Below, one piece after another: positions 54,329 to 63,108 of a stretch of DNA of 64,000 bases. The position numbers and the translations under genes are program-made. Where the stretch lies: positions 92,458-156,457 of the forward strand of contig JAGQYI010000035.1 of NCBI GenBank assembly GCA_020436165.1, written 5' to 3'. The stretch's first letter is position 1; each line of letters starts with the position of its first letter. The notes under the pieces were generated by a model. That model was not told the DNA's origin. It saw nothing but the letters and a program-made list of their open reading frames with translations, and did not search any database. Source of the stretch: Cyclobacteriaceae bacterium. GTDB taxonomy: Bacteria; Bacteroidota; Bacteroidia; Cytophagales; Cyclobacteriaceae.

Positions 54329-54787
54329 CTATTCTGTAAGTTGTTTGGCCTGCGAGGAAACAATGACCTGTACCCGATTGTAAAGAGATTGCGCAACAAA
54401 GCCAAAGACATAAAACATAGGAAACTGTGCCCAATATAAATAAGGCTGTTGTTTAAAGAACAACCAGTTGAAATCGCCAGTAGCCAAAAAAGGTATAAGA
54501 ATTATTAATAACAATACATCCAGGGCAAAATTAAGAATAGCCCAGTAGCTCATTAACTTAACCACAGATTTCCAATGTAAAGACTTTCCGGGTTCACAAA
54601 TACGTTTAAAGAAACGGTAGCCAAAATCAACAAATACAACCGAAGCAACCACCATGCCTATACTTGCTCTTATTGAAACAGGTAGCTGGTAAGTTGCCAC
54701 TGTAGCTGCAATAATAATTGCATATCCCATCACGAAATAAGTAGTAGCCCAGTAAACCTTTTGCATCCTTTTAGTAATTGAGTACAC
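54329..54787 (-). CDS. four-helix membrane protein, unknown function
   Basis: The 152-residue protein has four hydrophobic segments (about 12-30, 36-54, 80-103 and 115-135) and a polar C-terminus. No signature was recognised. An alternative start at residue eight (54766) is possible. It is 34 bases upstream of the HMG-CoA-lyase-type gene on the same strand and 129 bases downstream of nothing on that strand; this gap is featureless apart from a short GGTAT/ATACC inverted repeat. Confidence 0.55.
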   Translation of the reverse strand: MYSITKRMQKVYWATTYFVMGYAIIIAATVATYQLPVSIRASIGMVVASVVFVDFGYRFFKRICEPGKSLHWKSVVKLMSYWAILNFALDVLLLIILIPFLATGDFNWLFFKQQPYLYWAQFPMFYVFGFVAQSLYNRVQVIVSSQAKQLTE

Positions 54788-54916
54788 TTATCAGACGCAC
54801 TCCAGACGCCCATAGTTGCACTTGTTTACATAAAAGAGACAAAAATTGTGATAAATGGTATCAATTTTAAGAATACCTCTTAAAACACCCCTATTAAATA
54901 GTTAGTTTGTTTCCCG

Positions 54917-55510
54917 CTATCTGCGGCAGTATTTTTTTATAGCCACCTCTGCTTCGCCAATGCCCAACTCCTTGGCTCGCTTAAAATCGTCACAAGCTGC
55001 AGATTTATTCTTCTGAGAAAGATATAAGGTTCCCCTGTAAAAGTGAGCCATCCCATTGCCGGCATCCAACCTGATGGCCAATGCATAATCTTCAAAAGCC
55101 TGTTTTACCTGTCCTAGTTTTTGATTGGCCTTAGCCCTGTAGGCTGCTGCCACACTACTTTCCTTATGAGCAGTCACCGCTTTGTCAAACTCGTAAAATG
55201 CCTTTTCATAATTACCTGCCTGAAAATCCATTTCACCTAGTGTTATTCGCCCTTGCAAATGATCAGGATCAAGCTTTAGAACCTTTTCCAAGTCTTGTCT
55301 GGCCATTCTGTCATTATCCAGCTTTTGGTAGGTTCTTGCCCTGTTATAAAGTGTTTTTATATTTCGGGGATATATATTTAAATACTCATTATAGGATTCC
55401 AGTGCTTTTTGGTATTCTCCGTTATCGTAGAATTTATCGCCCTCAACTGTTTTACCACCCGTACAAGAAATCAATACTAGCAGAAGGCTAATACTCACAA
55501 AATATTTCAT
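54917..55510 (-). CDS. TPR-repeat lipoprotein
   Basis: The 197-residue protein has a lipoprotein signal (lipobox LISC, Cys16) and four to five tetratricopeptide repeats from residue 28 on: FYDNGEYQKALESYNEYLNIYP, TLYNRARTYQKLDNDRMARQDLEKVLKLDP, LGEMDFQAGNYEKAFYEFDKAV, then AYRAKANQKLGQVKQAFEDYALAI and HFYRGTLYLSQKNKSAACDDFKRA. It is likely a periplasmic or outer-membrane scaffold. It is in a minus-strand run after dapD, the DUF3108 gene and the hydrolase gene. Confidence 0.85.
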   Translation of the reverse strand: MKYFVSISLLLVLISCTGGKTVEGDKFYDNGEYQKALESYNEYLNIYPRNIKTLYNRARTYQKLDNDRMARQDLEKVLKLDPDHLQGRITLGEMDFQAGNYEKAFYEFDKAVTAHKESSVAAAYRAKANQKLGQVKQAFEDYALAIRLDAGNGMAHFYRGTLYLSQKNKSAACDDFKRAKELGIGEAEVAIKKYCRR

Positions 55511-55535
55511 ATCTACTCTTTTGCAGTTTAACTGC

Positions 55536-56279
55536 CTATTTTACTTTATTTAGAAAATTTTCAACAGCCTCCCAATAATATACGGAATCACCAAAACTAT
55601 TCCATAAAGCTTTAGAACCGTGGTTCCCTGCTGTTGGCGGAATAAAAAACTCCTTCTTATTCGACTGAATGGCCGCAAATATACCTGACCAACTCGACTT
55701 TTCGCTTTTGGCAGAGGTAATAAACACCGGCTGTATAATATTGGCCGCTGATTCTGATATCCATTGTTTGGATTTACCCTGGCCTGAAAAATACTCCCCA
55801 GGAGAAAAAGACAGAATAGCATCTACATTTTCGACATTATCACCTGCATATTTCAGCACGAGGGCAGAAGAATAAGAACTACCCCATAGAATGATCTTAC
55901 CCTGTGCATAAAACTTCTTTGCATAGGCAACTGCACTTTCAATATCCTGATAAGCATCTACATAGTTCGTAGGCTTCATTTCCTCCTGGGCAAGAATAAA
56001 CGACTGGTTTTTTACTCCGTTTACTTCACCACCTGAACGGAGATCAACCGCCATGCAATTGAAACCCATCATATTAAGCCGTGGGGCTATCTCTTCGTCT
56101 TCTCCTCTGCTCCACCTTGCCTGATGAAAAAGAAGGATGAATGGAGCAGTTTTGTCATGCATCATGTACACGTCTGCAGTTAACATCAGTCCATCCTTTG
56201 AAGGAAATGTAATTGTTTTTACATTTTGATCTTTAGTAAATAATGTACTAAGGGTGAGTAAAAGAAAATATCCAAACAT
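55536..56279 (-). CDS. secreted alpha/beta hydrolase
   Basis: The 247-residue protein has a short N-terminal hydrophobic segment that could serve as a signal peptide, and an alpha/beta hydrolase fold. The nucleophile elbow is WGSSYSS (central Ser), the oxyanion loop LLFHQARWSRGE, and a His near the C-terminus in AGNHGSKAL is the likely triad histidine. It resembles dienelactone-hydrolase-type enzymes, but the substrate is unknown. It follows the DUF3108 gene by 13 bases and precedes the TPR lipoprotein gene. Confidence 0.75.
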   Translation of the reverse strand: MFGYFLLLTLSTLFTKDQNVKTITFPSKDGLMLTADVYMMHDKTAPFILLFHQARWSRGEDEEIAPRLNMMGFNCMAVDLRSGGEVNGVKNQSFILAQEEMKPTNYVDAYQDIESAVAYAKKFYAQGKIILWGSSYSSALVLKYAGDNVENVDAILSFSPGEYFSGQGKSKQWISESAANIIQPVFITSAKSEKSSWSGIFAAIQSNKKEFFIPPTAGNHGSKALWNSFGDSVYYWEAVENFLNKVK

Positions 56280-56292
56280 GATGTATTAAATT

Positions 56293-57123
56293 CTAGTAAA
56301 CCAATCCGGGTGGGCGACTCAAATTCTGGTAACCGGTTAACTCTATTCCGGCATGGCCAATAAACATTTTTGCTTCCACCTTCAAAGGTATCTTATTCCC
56401 ATCATCCGAAAACCATGCAACAATAGAATCTTCGCCTTCAAAAATTGAGTTGTCGGGCATAACTGGTATAAATTTAATGCTCTTGAATTTACCTGCCTTG
56501 GTTTTAAGCACTTCTCTGCCGTACATTACCACTTTAAAATTATAAAAAGTGTCTTCAAGAAAAGAACTGATTGTGATGGTATCTCCTTTATTCAATTTGC
56601 TAAAATCAAGTGTACGCATCCACAAAAAACCTGAAAACATATCTCTGGTAACATCATTCATTGAATATGATTTAGGCTCTTTGTATTTGCCTGCTTCAAA
56701 ATCAAAGTCCTTTACGCGTATCGAGTCCTGATTAAAGTCGAAATAAGCTACCTCATTCTTTTTATAGCGCCCTTCCCTCAAGGTGCGGTAAGCGACATGC
56801 GTAACCAACGAACTCGTATCCACATAAGCTCCCCAATGGTCATCTACACTCGCCAGCCAATCGATTATACCACTGGTTTTACCGTAGGCATCTACCTTAT
56901 AGCAAATCCTGTCATTTATGCTATGCAATGTATTCTGCACCTGAAAGGTGCCTTTTCCGACCGTAAAAAAACCAAAGGTTGCTTTATAATCAAGGTATTC
57001 TCCCCTTTTAAACTCGTCTTTGGGAAGATAGGTGAATACCGAATCCTCCTCCATTGGCTGACCAAATACCCAGCTCGCATTCAAAAAGAACAGAATAAAT
57101 AGTTTACTTGTTAGCGGTTTCAT
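56293..57123 (-). CDS. DUF3108 secreted protein
   Basis: The 276-residue protein has a signal peptide (to about residue 20, ending VFGQ) and a beta-rich mature domain with the DUF3108 pattern: FKRGEYLDYKATFGFFTVGKGTFQV, CYKVDAYGKTSGIIDWLASVDDHWGAYVD, and GKFKSIKFIPVMPDNSIFEGEDSIVAWFSDDGNKIPLKVEAKMFIGHAGIEL. It is thought to be a periplasmic or outer-membrane-associated protein of unknown role. ATG 57123 starts the signal peptide better than one 18 bases upstream. It follows dapD by 32 bases. Confidence 0.85.
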   Translation of the reverse strand: MKPLTSKLFILFFLNASWVFGQPMEEDSVFTYLPKDEFKRGEYLDYKATFGFFTVGKGTFQVQNTLHSINDRICYKVDAYGKTSGIIDWLASVDDHWGAYVDTSSLVTHVAYRTLREGRYKKNEVAYFDFNQDSIRVKDFDFEAGKYKEPKSYSMNDVTRDMFSGFLWMRTLDFSKLNKGDTITISSFLEDTFYNFKVVMYGREVLKTKAGKFKSIKFIPVMPDNSIFEGEDSIVAWFSDDGNKIPLKVEAKMFIGHAGIELTGYQNLSRPPGLVY

Positions 57124-57155
57124 ATCAATTTCAGTAAACAAAGTTAGTGCCAGGC

Positions 57156-57968
57156 CTAAACTGATACATTATGATCCCTCAAGGCATCATTTAAAGATGT
57201 TTTCTTATTTGTGCTTTCCTTTCGGGTTCCGATTATTAACGCACAAGGCACATTATAAGTGCCTGCTGGAAACTCCTTGGGATAAGACCCCGGGATTACT
57301 ACTGAACGAGGAGGCACATACCCGTTATATATTTTAGGTTCTTTGCCTGTAACATCTATTATTTTAGAACTTGCTGTCAGAGTTACGTTCGCCCCTAAAA
57401 CAGCTTCTTTACCTATCCTTACTCCTTCCACCAAAATACATCTTGATCCAATAAAAGCATCATCTTCAATAATAACCGGTGCAGCTTGAACTGGTTCCAA
57501 CACCCCCCCGATACCAACTCCTCCACTCAAATGCACATTTTTACCCACTTGAGCGCAGCTTCCCACCGTGGCCCAGGTGTCTACCATGGTTCCTGAATCA
57601 ACATTAGCACCAATATTAACATACGAAGGCATCATAACAACACCTTTGTTTATAAAGGCCCCGTAACGTGCTACTGCATGTGGAACTACACGTACTCCCA
57701 GCTCAGCATATCCTGATTTCAATTTTATTTTATCATGAAATTCCAAAGGACCTACTTCAATGGTTTCCATTTGCTGAAGAGGGAAATAAAGGATGACTGC
57801 TTTTTTCACCCAGTCGTTCACTATCCAATCCTCTCCGTTTGGTTCTGCTACCCTCAAACGTCCCTTGTCCAATTCTTCTATAACGGCTTCAATCGATTGA
57901 ACAGTTGCTGAATCTTTTAAAAGTTCTCTGTTTTCCCACGCTGCCTCTATTAATTGTTTGTCAATCAT
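57156..57968 (-). CDS. dapD: 2,3,4,5-tetrahydropyridine-2,6-dicarboxylate N-succinyltransferase
   Basis: DapD transfers succinyl from succinyl-CoA to tetrahydrodipicolinate in lysine and meso-diaminopimelate synthesis. The 270-residue protein has the N-terminal helical domain (LIEAAWENRELLKDS) and a left-handed beta helix with GVVMMPSYVNIGANVDSGTMVDTWATVGSCAQVG and HLSGGVGIGGVLEP, the enzyme's strongest signature. It supplies diaminopimelate for the peptidoglycan that Mpl helps recycle. Its start lies eight bases from that of a divergent glycosyltransferase gene. Confidence 0.96.
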   Translation of the reverse strand: MIDKQLIEAAWENRELLKDSATVQSIEAVIEELDKGRLRVAEPNGEDWIVNDWVKKAVILYFPLQQMETIEVGPLEFHDKIKLKSGYAELGVRVVPHAVARYGAFINKGVVMMPSYVNIGANVDSGTMVDTWATVGSCAQVGKNVHLSGGVGIGGVLEPVQAAPVIIEDDAFIGSRCILVEGVRIGKEAVLGANVTLTASSKIIDVTGKEPKIYNGYVPPRSVVIPGSYPKEFPAGTYNVPCALIIGTRKESTNKKTSLNDALRDHNVSV

Positions 57969-57976
57969 AATTCTGT

Positions 57977-59107
57977 ATGTATCTTACAAATGTGAAAAGA
58001 AAAATACTCATTGCCTCATTCCTTAAACCTGTAAACGACATTCGAGCGTTTGAGAAGATGGCAGTGAGTATTGCCAAAAATAATAGATATGAGGTTTACA
58101 TAACCGGATACCCTTCATCTGTTAACACAAGTACTAAAAACATAACATTGTTACCCCTGCATTCCTTTAAAAGAAGAGGAGTTTCAAGAATTGTGGGTAG
58201 AGTAAGTGTTTTTAATTTATATATTAAACTAAAACCTGAAGTAGTAATAGTTAATTCGCCTGATTTATTATTAGTTACGATGCTATACAAAATATTATTT
58301 GGCAGCAAAATTATCTATGATATCAGGGAAAATTACGCGTTGAACCTCAGGTTTCAGTCTAACTACCCAATGGTAATAAAACATGTTTTGGCTTCTACCG
58401 TACGAATGAAAGAAACCATTTGTTCCTTATTTTTTAATCACTTTTTACTTGCTGAAAAAGTATACAAAGATCAACTGAAGTTCCTTGGTAAAAGGTATAC
58501 AATAATTGAAAACAAAAGTCTTGATACGACAAAGCATGCCGGAAGCATACACACGAAAAAGAGGATGCAATTTCTGATAAGCGGAACGATTGCGAAAGAA
58601 TATGGAGTATTTGAAGGTATCGATTTTTTTAAGCTAATTCATAAAGAATATCCTGAAAGCAGCCTTATCATAGTTGGCCATTGCGCCAATTCAAAAACCT
58701 TTGATTTGCTAAAAAACATTGCCTCAAAGAATAGTTCAGTTCAACTCAACATAACCAAGGAACCTGTACCTCATGTTACGATCGAAAAAGCTGTACTTCA
58801 ATCCAACTTTGGGCTTCTACCCTATTTGCCCAATAAAAGTACCGATGGAAAATGGCCAACAAAACTCTTTGAGTATATGGCCTTTCACCTACCCATTATT
58901 TTGCAGACCAATTCAACATGGAATTACTTTATAGAAGAACACCAGGCAGGATTCGTTCTTGATTTTACCAACCTAATGCACTATTCTAACCAATCGTTTA
59001 AAGCACAACTTCATTCAAACTATTACGAGAAGGAATTGCCACGATCAATTTTTTGGACAGAAGAAGAACCCAAACTTTTTAATATAATAGACAATCTTGT
59101 CAATTAG
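57977..59107 (+). CDS. glycosyltransferase, GT4-like
   Basis: The 376-residue protein has a GT-B pattern: KRKILIASFLKPVNDIRAFEKMAVSIAKN at the N-terminus, VIVNSPDLLLVTMLYKILFGSKIIYDIREN mid-protein, and a C-terminal domain with LIIVGHCANSKT and WPTKLFEYMAFHLPIILQTN, the nucleotide-sugar site with its acidic residue. It is orphaned from the main polysaccharide region, so its acceptor is unknown. The ATG at 57977 leaves only eight bases to dapD; a GTG at 57992 is an alternative. Confidence 0.8.
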   Translation: MYLTNVKRKILIASFLKPVNDIRAFEKMAVSIAKNNRYEVYITGYPSSVNTSTKNITLLPLHSFKRRGVSRIVGRVSVFNLYIKLKPEVVIVNSPDLLLVTMLYKILFGSKIIYDIRENYALNLRFQSNYPMVIKHVLASTVRMKETICSLFFNHFLLAEKVYKDQLKFLGKRYTIIENKSLDTTKHAGSIHTKKRMQFLISGTIAKEYGVFEGIDFFKLIHKEYPESSLIIVGHCANSKTFDLLKNIASKNSSVQLNITKEPVPHVTIEKAVLQSNFGLLPYLPNKSTDGKWPTKLFEYMAFHLPIILQTNSTWNYFIEEHQAGFVLDFTNLMHYSNQSFKAQLHSNYYEKELPRSIFWTEEEPKLFNIIDNLVN

Positions 59108-59108
59108 A

Positions 59109-59151
59109 CTAAATTAATTTTTAGATTAAGCTAAATTAATTTTTATATTTG
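59109..59151 (+). promoter_or_regulatory. operator and promoter of the mntR-mntH pair
   Basis: A 15-base direct repeat (CTAAATTAATTTTTA) occurs at 59109-59123 and 59131-59145. The palindrome TTTAG-ATTAAG-CTAAA spans 59120-59135, a form like DtxR/MntR-family boxes. The -7 box TATATTTG follows at 59144-59151, so the palindrome covers the -33 region. Metal-bound regulator there would block transcription of itself and the transporter. Confidence 0.55.
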
Positions 59152-59171
59152 CATAAATAATTTTATACCGC

Positions 59172-59828
59172 ATGCTAACGCATTCAGAAGAAAATTACCT
59201 GAAAACGATCCATCATCTCTCTGAGGAAACGAACAAGTCTGTGAGCACCAACGCTATTGCAGACAAGCTATCAACCAAAGCAGCCTCGGCTACAGATATG
59301 GTCCAGAAACTGGCTGCAAAGGGGTTTGCATCCTACTACAAGTACAAAGGGGTACGATTAACAGATAAGGGCACAAAGGAGGCTCTCAAGGTAGTCAGGA
59401 AACATAGGCTGTGGGAGGTTTTTCTGGTAAAGAAGCTTAATTTCAAATGGGACGAAGTTCATGAAATAGCCGAGCAGTTGGAACACATCAAGTCACCGAT
59501 GCTTATAGAGCGCCTTGATGAACATCTTGGGTTTCCAAAATTTGATCCACACGGTGACCCTATACCCAACAGAGAAGGAATAATGGCAGCAACCAAGCAG
59601 TTGCTCCTTTCAGAATTAGCCATTGGAAACAGTGGTATTATAACGGCTGTTAAAGACGGCAATACAGCGTTTCTTCAATACCTGGAAAAAATCGGGGCCT
59701 TTATAGGGGCTGAGCTACAGGTACTTGACAAAGTAGAATTTGACGATTCGCTGGAAGTTTCAATAAACGGGAAACCAGCTCAATTTATATCAAAAGAAGC
59801 ATCACAGAATATATTAATTACTGAATAG
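59172..59828 (+). CDS. DtxR/MntR-family metal-dependent transcriptional regulator
   Basis: The 218-residue protein has a winged helix (residues 1-65, LTHSEENYLKTIHHLSEE ... STNAIADKLSTKAASATDMVQKLA), a dimerisation and metal-binding domain (about 70-145, with EIAEQLEHIKSPMLIERLDEHLGFPKFDPHGDPIP) and a C-terminal SH3-like/FeoA-type domain (150-215). Metal ligands are expected among Glu and His of the second domain. It senses Mn2+ or Fe2+ and represses uptake when replete. The coupling with an Nramp transporter gene one base downstream favours manganese. An operator-like palindrome lies upstream. Confidence 0.88.
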   Translation: MLTHSEENYLKTIHHLSEETNKSVSTNAIADKLSTKAASATDMVQKLAAKGFASYYKYKGVRLTDKGTKEALKVVRKHRLWEVFLVKKLNFKWDEVHEIAEQLEHIKSPMLIERLDEHLGFPKFDPHGDPIPNREGIMAATKQLLLSELAIGNSGIITAVKDGNTAFLQYLEKIGAFIGAELQVLDKVEFDDSLEVSINGKPAQFISKEASQNILITE

Positions 59829-59829
59829 T

Positions 59830-61698
59830 ATGAATAAATCTCTTTCAGAAGTAAATGAAAGCATTGATACCACTGTCCAAAAAAGTGGGTGGAGAAGGCT
59901 ATTGGCATTTTTAGGCCCTGCCTACCTTATTAGTGTTGGATATATGGACCCAGGTAACTGGGCAACAGATATTGCAGGCGGAAGCCAGTTTGGATACAAA
60001 TTGATTTGGGTTCTGCTAATGTCGAACCTCATGGCATTGTTACTGCAAAGTTTAAGTGCACGCCTAGGTTTGGTTCGTAAAATGGATCTAGCCCAGGCAT
60101 CGAGAGTTACCTATCCTAAAGCAGTCAATTTCTTCCTGTACATACTGGCAGAAATTGCCATTGCTGCCTGCGATCTGGCTGAAGTTCTGGGAATGGCAAT
60201 CGGTCTCCAGTTGCTTTTTGGCCTTCCTTTGCTTTGGGGGGTAAGCATAACGGTTCTTGATACGTTGCTAATACTAGTGCTGCAAGGATACGGAATGCGT
60301 AAAATGGAAGCATTTATACTTGGTATGGTGGCCATAATTGGTGGGGCCTTTTTTGTAGAAATGTTTTTTGCCAAACCTGATATGGGAGAATTGGTTACCG
60401 GATTTATCCCTTCCCTACCCAATAACAAGGCGCTTTATATTGCCATTGGAATAATAGGAGCTACTGTAATGCCCCATAATCTTTACCTGCATTCTTCATT
60501 AGTGCAAACGCGAAGAATTGACAACTCAAACAAAGGACTTTGGCAGGCAATAAAATACAATATCATTGATTCATTTCTTGCGCTTAATATGGCATTTTTT
60601 GTAAATGCTGCTATTCTGGTGCTGGCTGCAGCCACATTCTATAAAATTGGAATGCATCATGTTGAAGAGATACAAGATGCCCACAAATTGCTGGCACCAT
60701 TACTTGGTACCAAGTGGGCTGCTGTTTTGTTTGCAGTGGCTTTAATTGCAGCAGGACAAAGCTCTACAATTACAGGAACATTGGCCGGGCAAATTGTAAT
60801 GGAAGGTTACCTTAACTTACGTATTGCCCCATGGCTCCGCAGGTTGATGACCCGTCTTATTGCCATTATACCAGCCTTTTTGGTTATTCTTTACTTCGGT
60901 GAAAAAGAAACAGGTCCTCTTTTGGTTCTTAGCCAGGTAATTCTCAGCCTTCAATTAGGTTTTGCTATAATTCCCCTTATTCACCTGGTAAGCGACAAGA
61001 AAAAAATGGGTGAATTTGTTATTGGAATCTGGACAAGAATCGGAGCCTGGCTAATAGCACTGATTATTGTTACGCTGAACATAAAATTGGTAATTGACGA
61101 AATTAATGGATGGCTTGCAGCAGCAGGTGAACACAAACTTCTCTTACAACTAACTGTAATACCTGTTGCATGGGCAAGTGGAATATTACTGCTTTATATT
61201 ACATTTAAACCAATAATCAGGAAAGCCAAACACGTTCGTAAGGTACCACATTTAACAGAGCAGCTCATAGAATTCACAGAAGTTCCATCTTTCAAAAAAC
61301 TTGCTATAACCATCGACTTTTCCGATGTGGATGAAAAAGCAATTAATAATGCCTTGAAACAAGGAGGTAAAGGTGCAGAATATACACTCATTCATATTGT
61401 GGAAACAGCTGGCGCGTACATGATGGGCAGTGAAATATCTGATTTTGAGACGAAATCGGACAAGGAGAACCTGGAACACTATGCCGATCAACTTATTTCC
61501 AAAGGCTATAAAGTAAGCACATTAATAGGGCATGGTAATCCTAAGCGCGTAATTCCAAAATTAGTTAACGAAATAAATGCAGACCTTCTTGTAATGGGTG
61601 CTCATGGCCATGGGCTTATCAAAGACCTTGTTTTTGGAACAACCGTAGGAGCCGTTCGGCATAAAGTATCTGTTCCTGTTTTGGTTATCAGTGCATAA
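59830..61698 (+). CDS. mntH: Nramp-family divalent metal transporter fused to a UspA domain
   Basis: The first 470 residues are an Nramp/MntH transporter with about eleven helices. The metal-site motifs are intact: DPGNW at 40-44 in helix one and MPHN (Met214-Pro-His216) in helix six. Residues 488-622 are a universal stress protein domain (FKKLAITIDFSDVDEKAI ... LLVMGAHGHGLIKDLVFGTTVGA), with the GxxGx9GT nucleotide-binding loop. The fusion suggests proton-coupled Mn2+ or Fe2+ uptake gated or sensed by ATP. The gene is cotranscribed with the regulator one base upstream. Confidence 0.9.
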   Translation: MNKSLSEVNESIDTTVQKSGWRRLLAFLGPAYLISVGYMDPGNWATDIAGGSQFGYKLIWVLLMSNLMALLLQSLSARLGLVRKMDLAQASRVTYPKAVNFFLYILAEIAIAACDLAEVLGMAIGLQLLFGLPLLWGVSITVLDTLLILVLQGYGMRKMEAFILGMVAIIGGAFFVEMFFAKPDMGELVTGFIPSLPNNKALYIAIGIIGATVMPHNLYLHSSLVQTRRIDNSNKGLWQAIKYNIIDSFLALNMAFFVNAAILVLAAATFYKIGMHHVEEIQDAHKLLAPLLGTKWAAVLFAVALIAAGQSSTITGTLAGQIVMEGYLNLRIAPWLRRLMTRLIAIIPAFLVILYFGEKETGPLLVLSQVILSLQLGFAIIPLIHLVSDKKKMGEFVIGIWTRIGAWLIALIIVTLNIKLVIDEINGWLAAAGEHKLLLQLTVIPVAWASGILLLYITFKPIIRKAKHVRKVPHLTEQLIEFTEVPSFKKLAITIDFSDVDEKAINNALKQGGKGAEYTLIHIVETAGAYMMGSEISDFETKSDKENLEHYADQLISKGYKVSTLIGHGNPKRVIPKLVNEINADLLVMGAHGHGLIKDLVFGTTVGAVRHKVSVPVLVISA

Positions 61699-61712
61699 AG
61701 CCAGTAGTTTTG
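61680..61712 (+). promoter_or_regulatory. promoter of mnmE
   Basis: TTTG at 61680-61683 and TAGTTTTG at 61705-61712 are separated by 21 bases, a good match to the Bacteroidota -33/-7 pattern. The -7 box ends four bases before the mnmE ATG at 61717, so the transcript may be leaderless. It overlaps the 3' end of the transporter gene. Confidence 0.55.
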
Positions 61713-61716
61713 CACC

Positions 61717-63087
61717 ATGCACGGCACTGAATTCGATGATACAATTGTTGCATTGGCAACTCCTCAGGGAGTTGGCGCCCTGGCGATTGTTCGTTTAAGT
61801 GGAAATAATGCTATTACTATAGCCAATTCGGTCTTCAAAGGAAGTGATCTTACGCAAGCAAATTCGCATACTTTGCACTTTGGTACCATCAGGGATGGAG
61901 AAAAAGTAATTGATGAAGTGCTGGTATCCGTTTTCAAGGCGCCTAATTCCTTTACCAAGGAGGATTCGATTGAAATTTCGTGTCATGGCTCTATGCTCAT
62001 AGTACAGGAGATCATCAAGCTGTTAATGGAAAAAGGTTCGCGCCTGGCTAAGCCCGGAGAATTTACACAAAGGGCTTTTCTTCATGGAAAATTTGATCTT
62101 GCCCAGGCAGAGGCAGTTGCAGATTTGATCCATGCTGACTCAGAAGCAGCCCGAAAAACAGCCATGGACCAAATGCGCGGTGGCTTTTCAAAAGAAATCG
62201 CTCACCTAAGAGAAGAGCTTATCCATTTTGCGTCCATGATTGAGTTGGAGCTTGATTTTAGTGAAGAAGATGTTGAGTTTGCAGATCGGGCTGCCCTAAA
62301 AACGCTTATCGAAAATCTTCTGATGAAAATAGATGCCCTTATTGGAAGCTTTGATTTGGGTAATGTGATCAAAAATGGAGTACCAACAGTAATTGCAGGT
62401 AAACCCAATGCAGGCAAATCAACTCTGCTCAATGCGTTGCTTAAAGAAGAAAAAGCCATTGTTTCCGAAATTGCAGGCACTACACGCGACACCATTGAAG
62501 ATGAAATTAATTTGGGCGGGGTAACCTTTCGATTTATTGATACGGCAGGCTTGCGCGATACTGTAGACACTATTGAAGCCATTGGAGTGAAGCGTGCCAA
62601 AGAGCAAATGGAGAAAGCCAGCCTTATTCTCTATATGTTTGATGTTTCTACCGAACCTGTGGAAGAAATTAAAAAGACATTGAATTCATTAAAAGAGCAG
62701 CCCATACCCTTCCTGGCAATAGGTAATAAAATGGACCTGGTTGATGAATCAACAAAGAGCCAATTAGAAAACATTCGTATTCATCCTCTCGTTGCCAAAA
62801 CAAGTGAAGGCTTAAAGCAACTGGAAGATGCCATATTAGATAAAGTAAATGCCCGGGAACTGAATACGGGAGACACTGTGGTGACGAACCTGCGCCACCA
62901 TCAGGAACTGATCCTGACTAAAGATTCATTACTAACCGTGATCAAAAGCATAGATTCCGGCATTTCCAATGATTTTGTGGCGCAAGATATACGCCATGCT
63001 CTTCACCACCTTGGATTGATCACAGGCCAGATCACAACGGATGATCTGTTGGAAAACATCTTTTCGAAATTTTGTATCGGGAAGTAA
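61717..63087 (+). CDS. mnmE: tRNA-5-carboxymethylaminomethyl-2-thiouridine GTPase MnmE
   Basis: MnmE works with MnmG to modify U34 of tRNAs. The 456-residue protein has the N-terminal tetrahydrofolate-binding domain (1-118), helical domain (119-215 and C-terminus) and an inserted G domain with GKPNAGKST at 228-236, GTTRDT, DTAGLRD and NKMD motifs. It ends in CIGK, the conserved catalytic-cysteine tail. The last 63 coding bases plus one preceding base (63024-63087) are duplicated 795 bp downstream; the gene itself is intact. Its 3' end is a known island integration site. Confidence 0.97.
   Translation: MHGTEFDDTIVALATPQGVGALAIVRLSGNNAITIANSVFKGSDLTQANSHTLHFGTIRDGEKVIDEVLVSVFKAPNSFTKEDSIEISCHGSMLIVQEIIKLLMEKGSRLAKPGEFTQRAFLHGKFDLAQAEAVADLIHADSEAARKTAMDQMRGGFSKEIAHLREELIHFASMIELELDFSEEDVEFADRAALKTLIENLLMKIDALIGSFDLGNVIKNGVPTVIAGKPNAGKSTLLNALLKEEKAIVSEIAGTTRDTIEDEINLGGVTFRFIDTAGLRDTVDTIEAIGVKRAKEQMEKASLILYMFDVSTEPVEEIKKTLNSLKEQPIPFLAIGNKMDLVDESTKSQLENIRIHPLVAKTSEGLKQLEDAILDKVNARELNTGDTVVTNLRHHQELILTKDSLLTVIKSIDSGISNDFVAQDIRHALHHLGLITGQITTDDLLENIFSKFCIGK
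63024..63087 (+). repeat. mnmE 3'-end direct repeat, copy 1 (in gene)
   Basis: The 64 bases ending at the mnmE stop recur at 63819-63882. The first 45 bases match exactly. Only three bases differ, at 63069, 63078 and 63081, and each is a synonymous third-position change (AAA/AAG, ATC/ATT, GGG/GGA). The last 18 bases correspond to the trmE/mnmE attachment site of SGI1-type islands. Confidence 0.9.
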
Positions 63088-63108
63088 GTGTTCCTCCTAA
63101 AGAAATTA

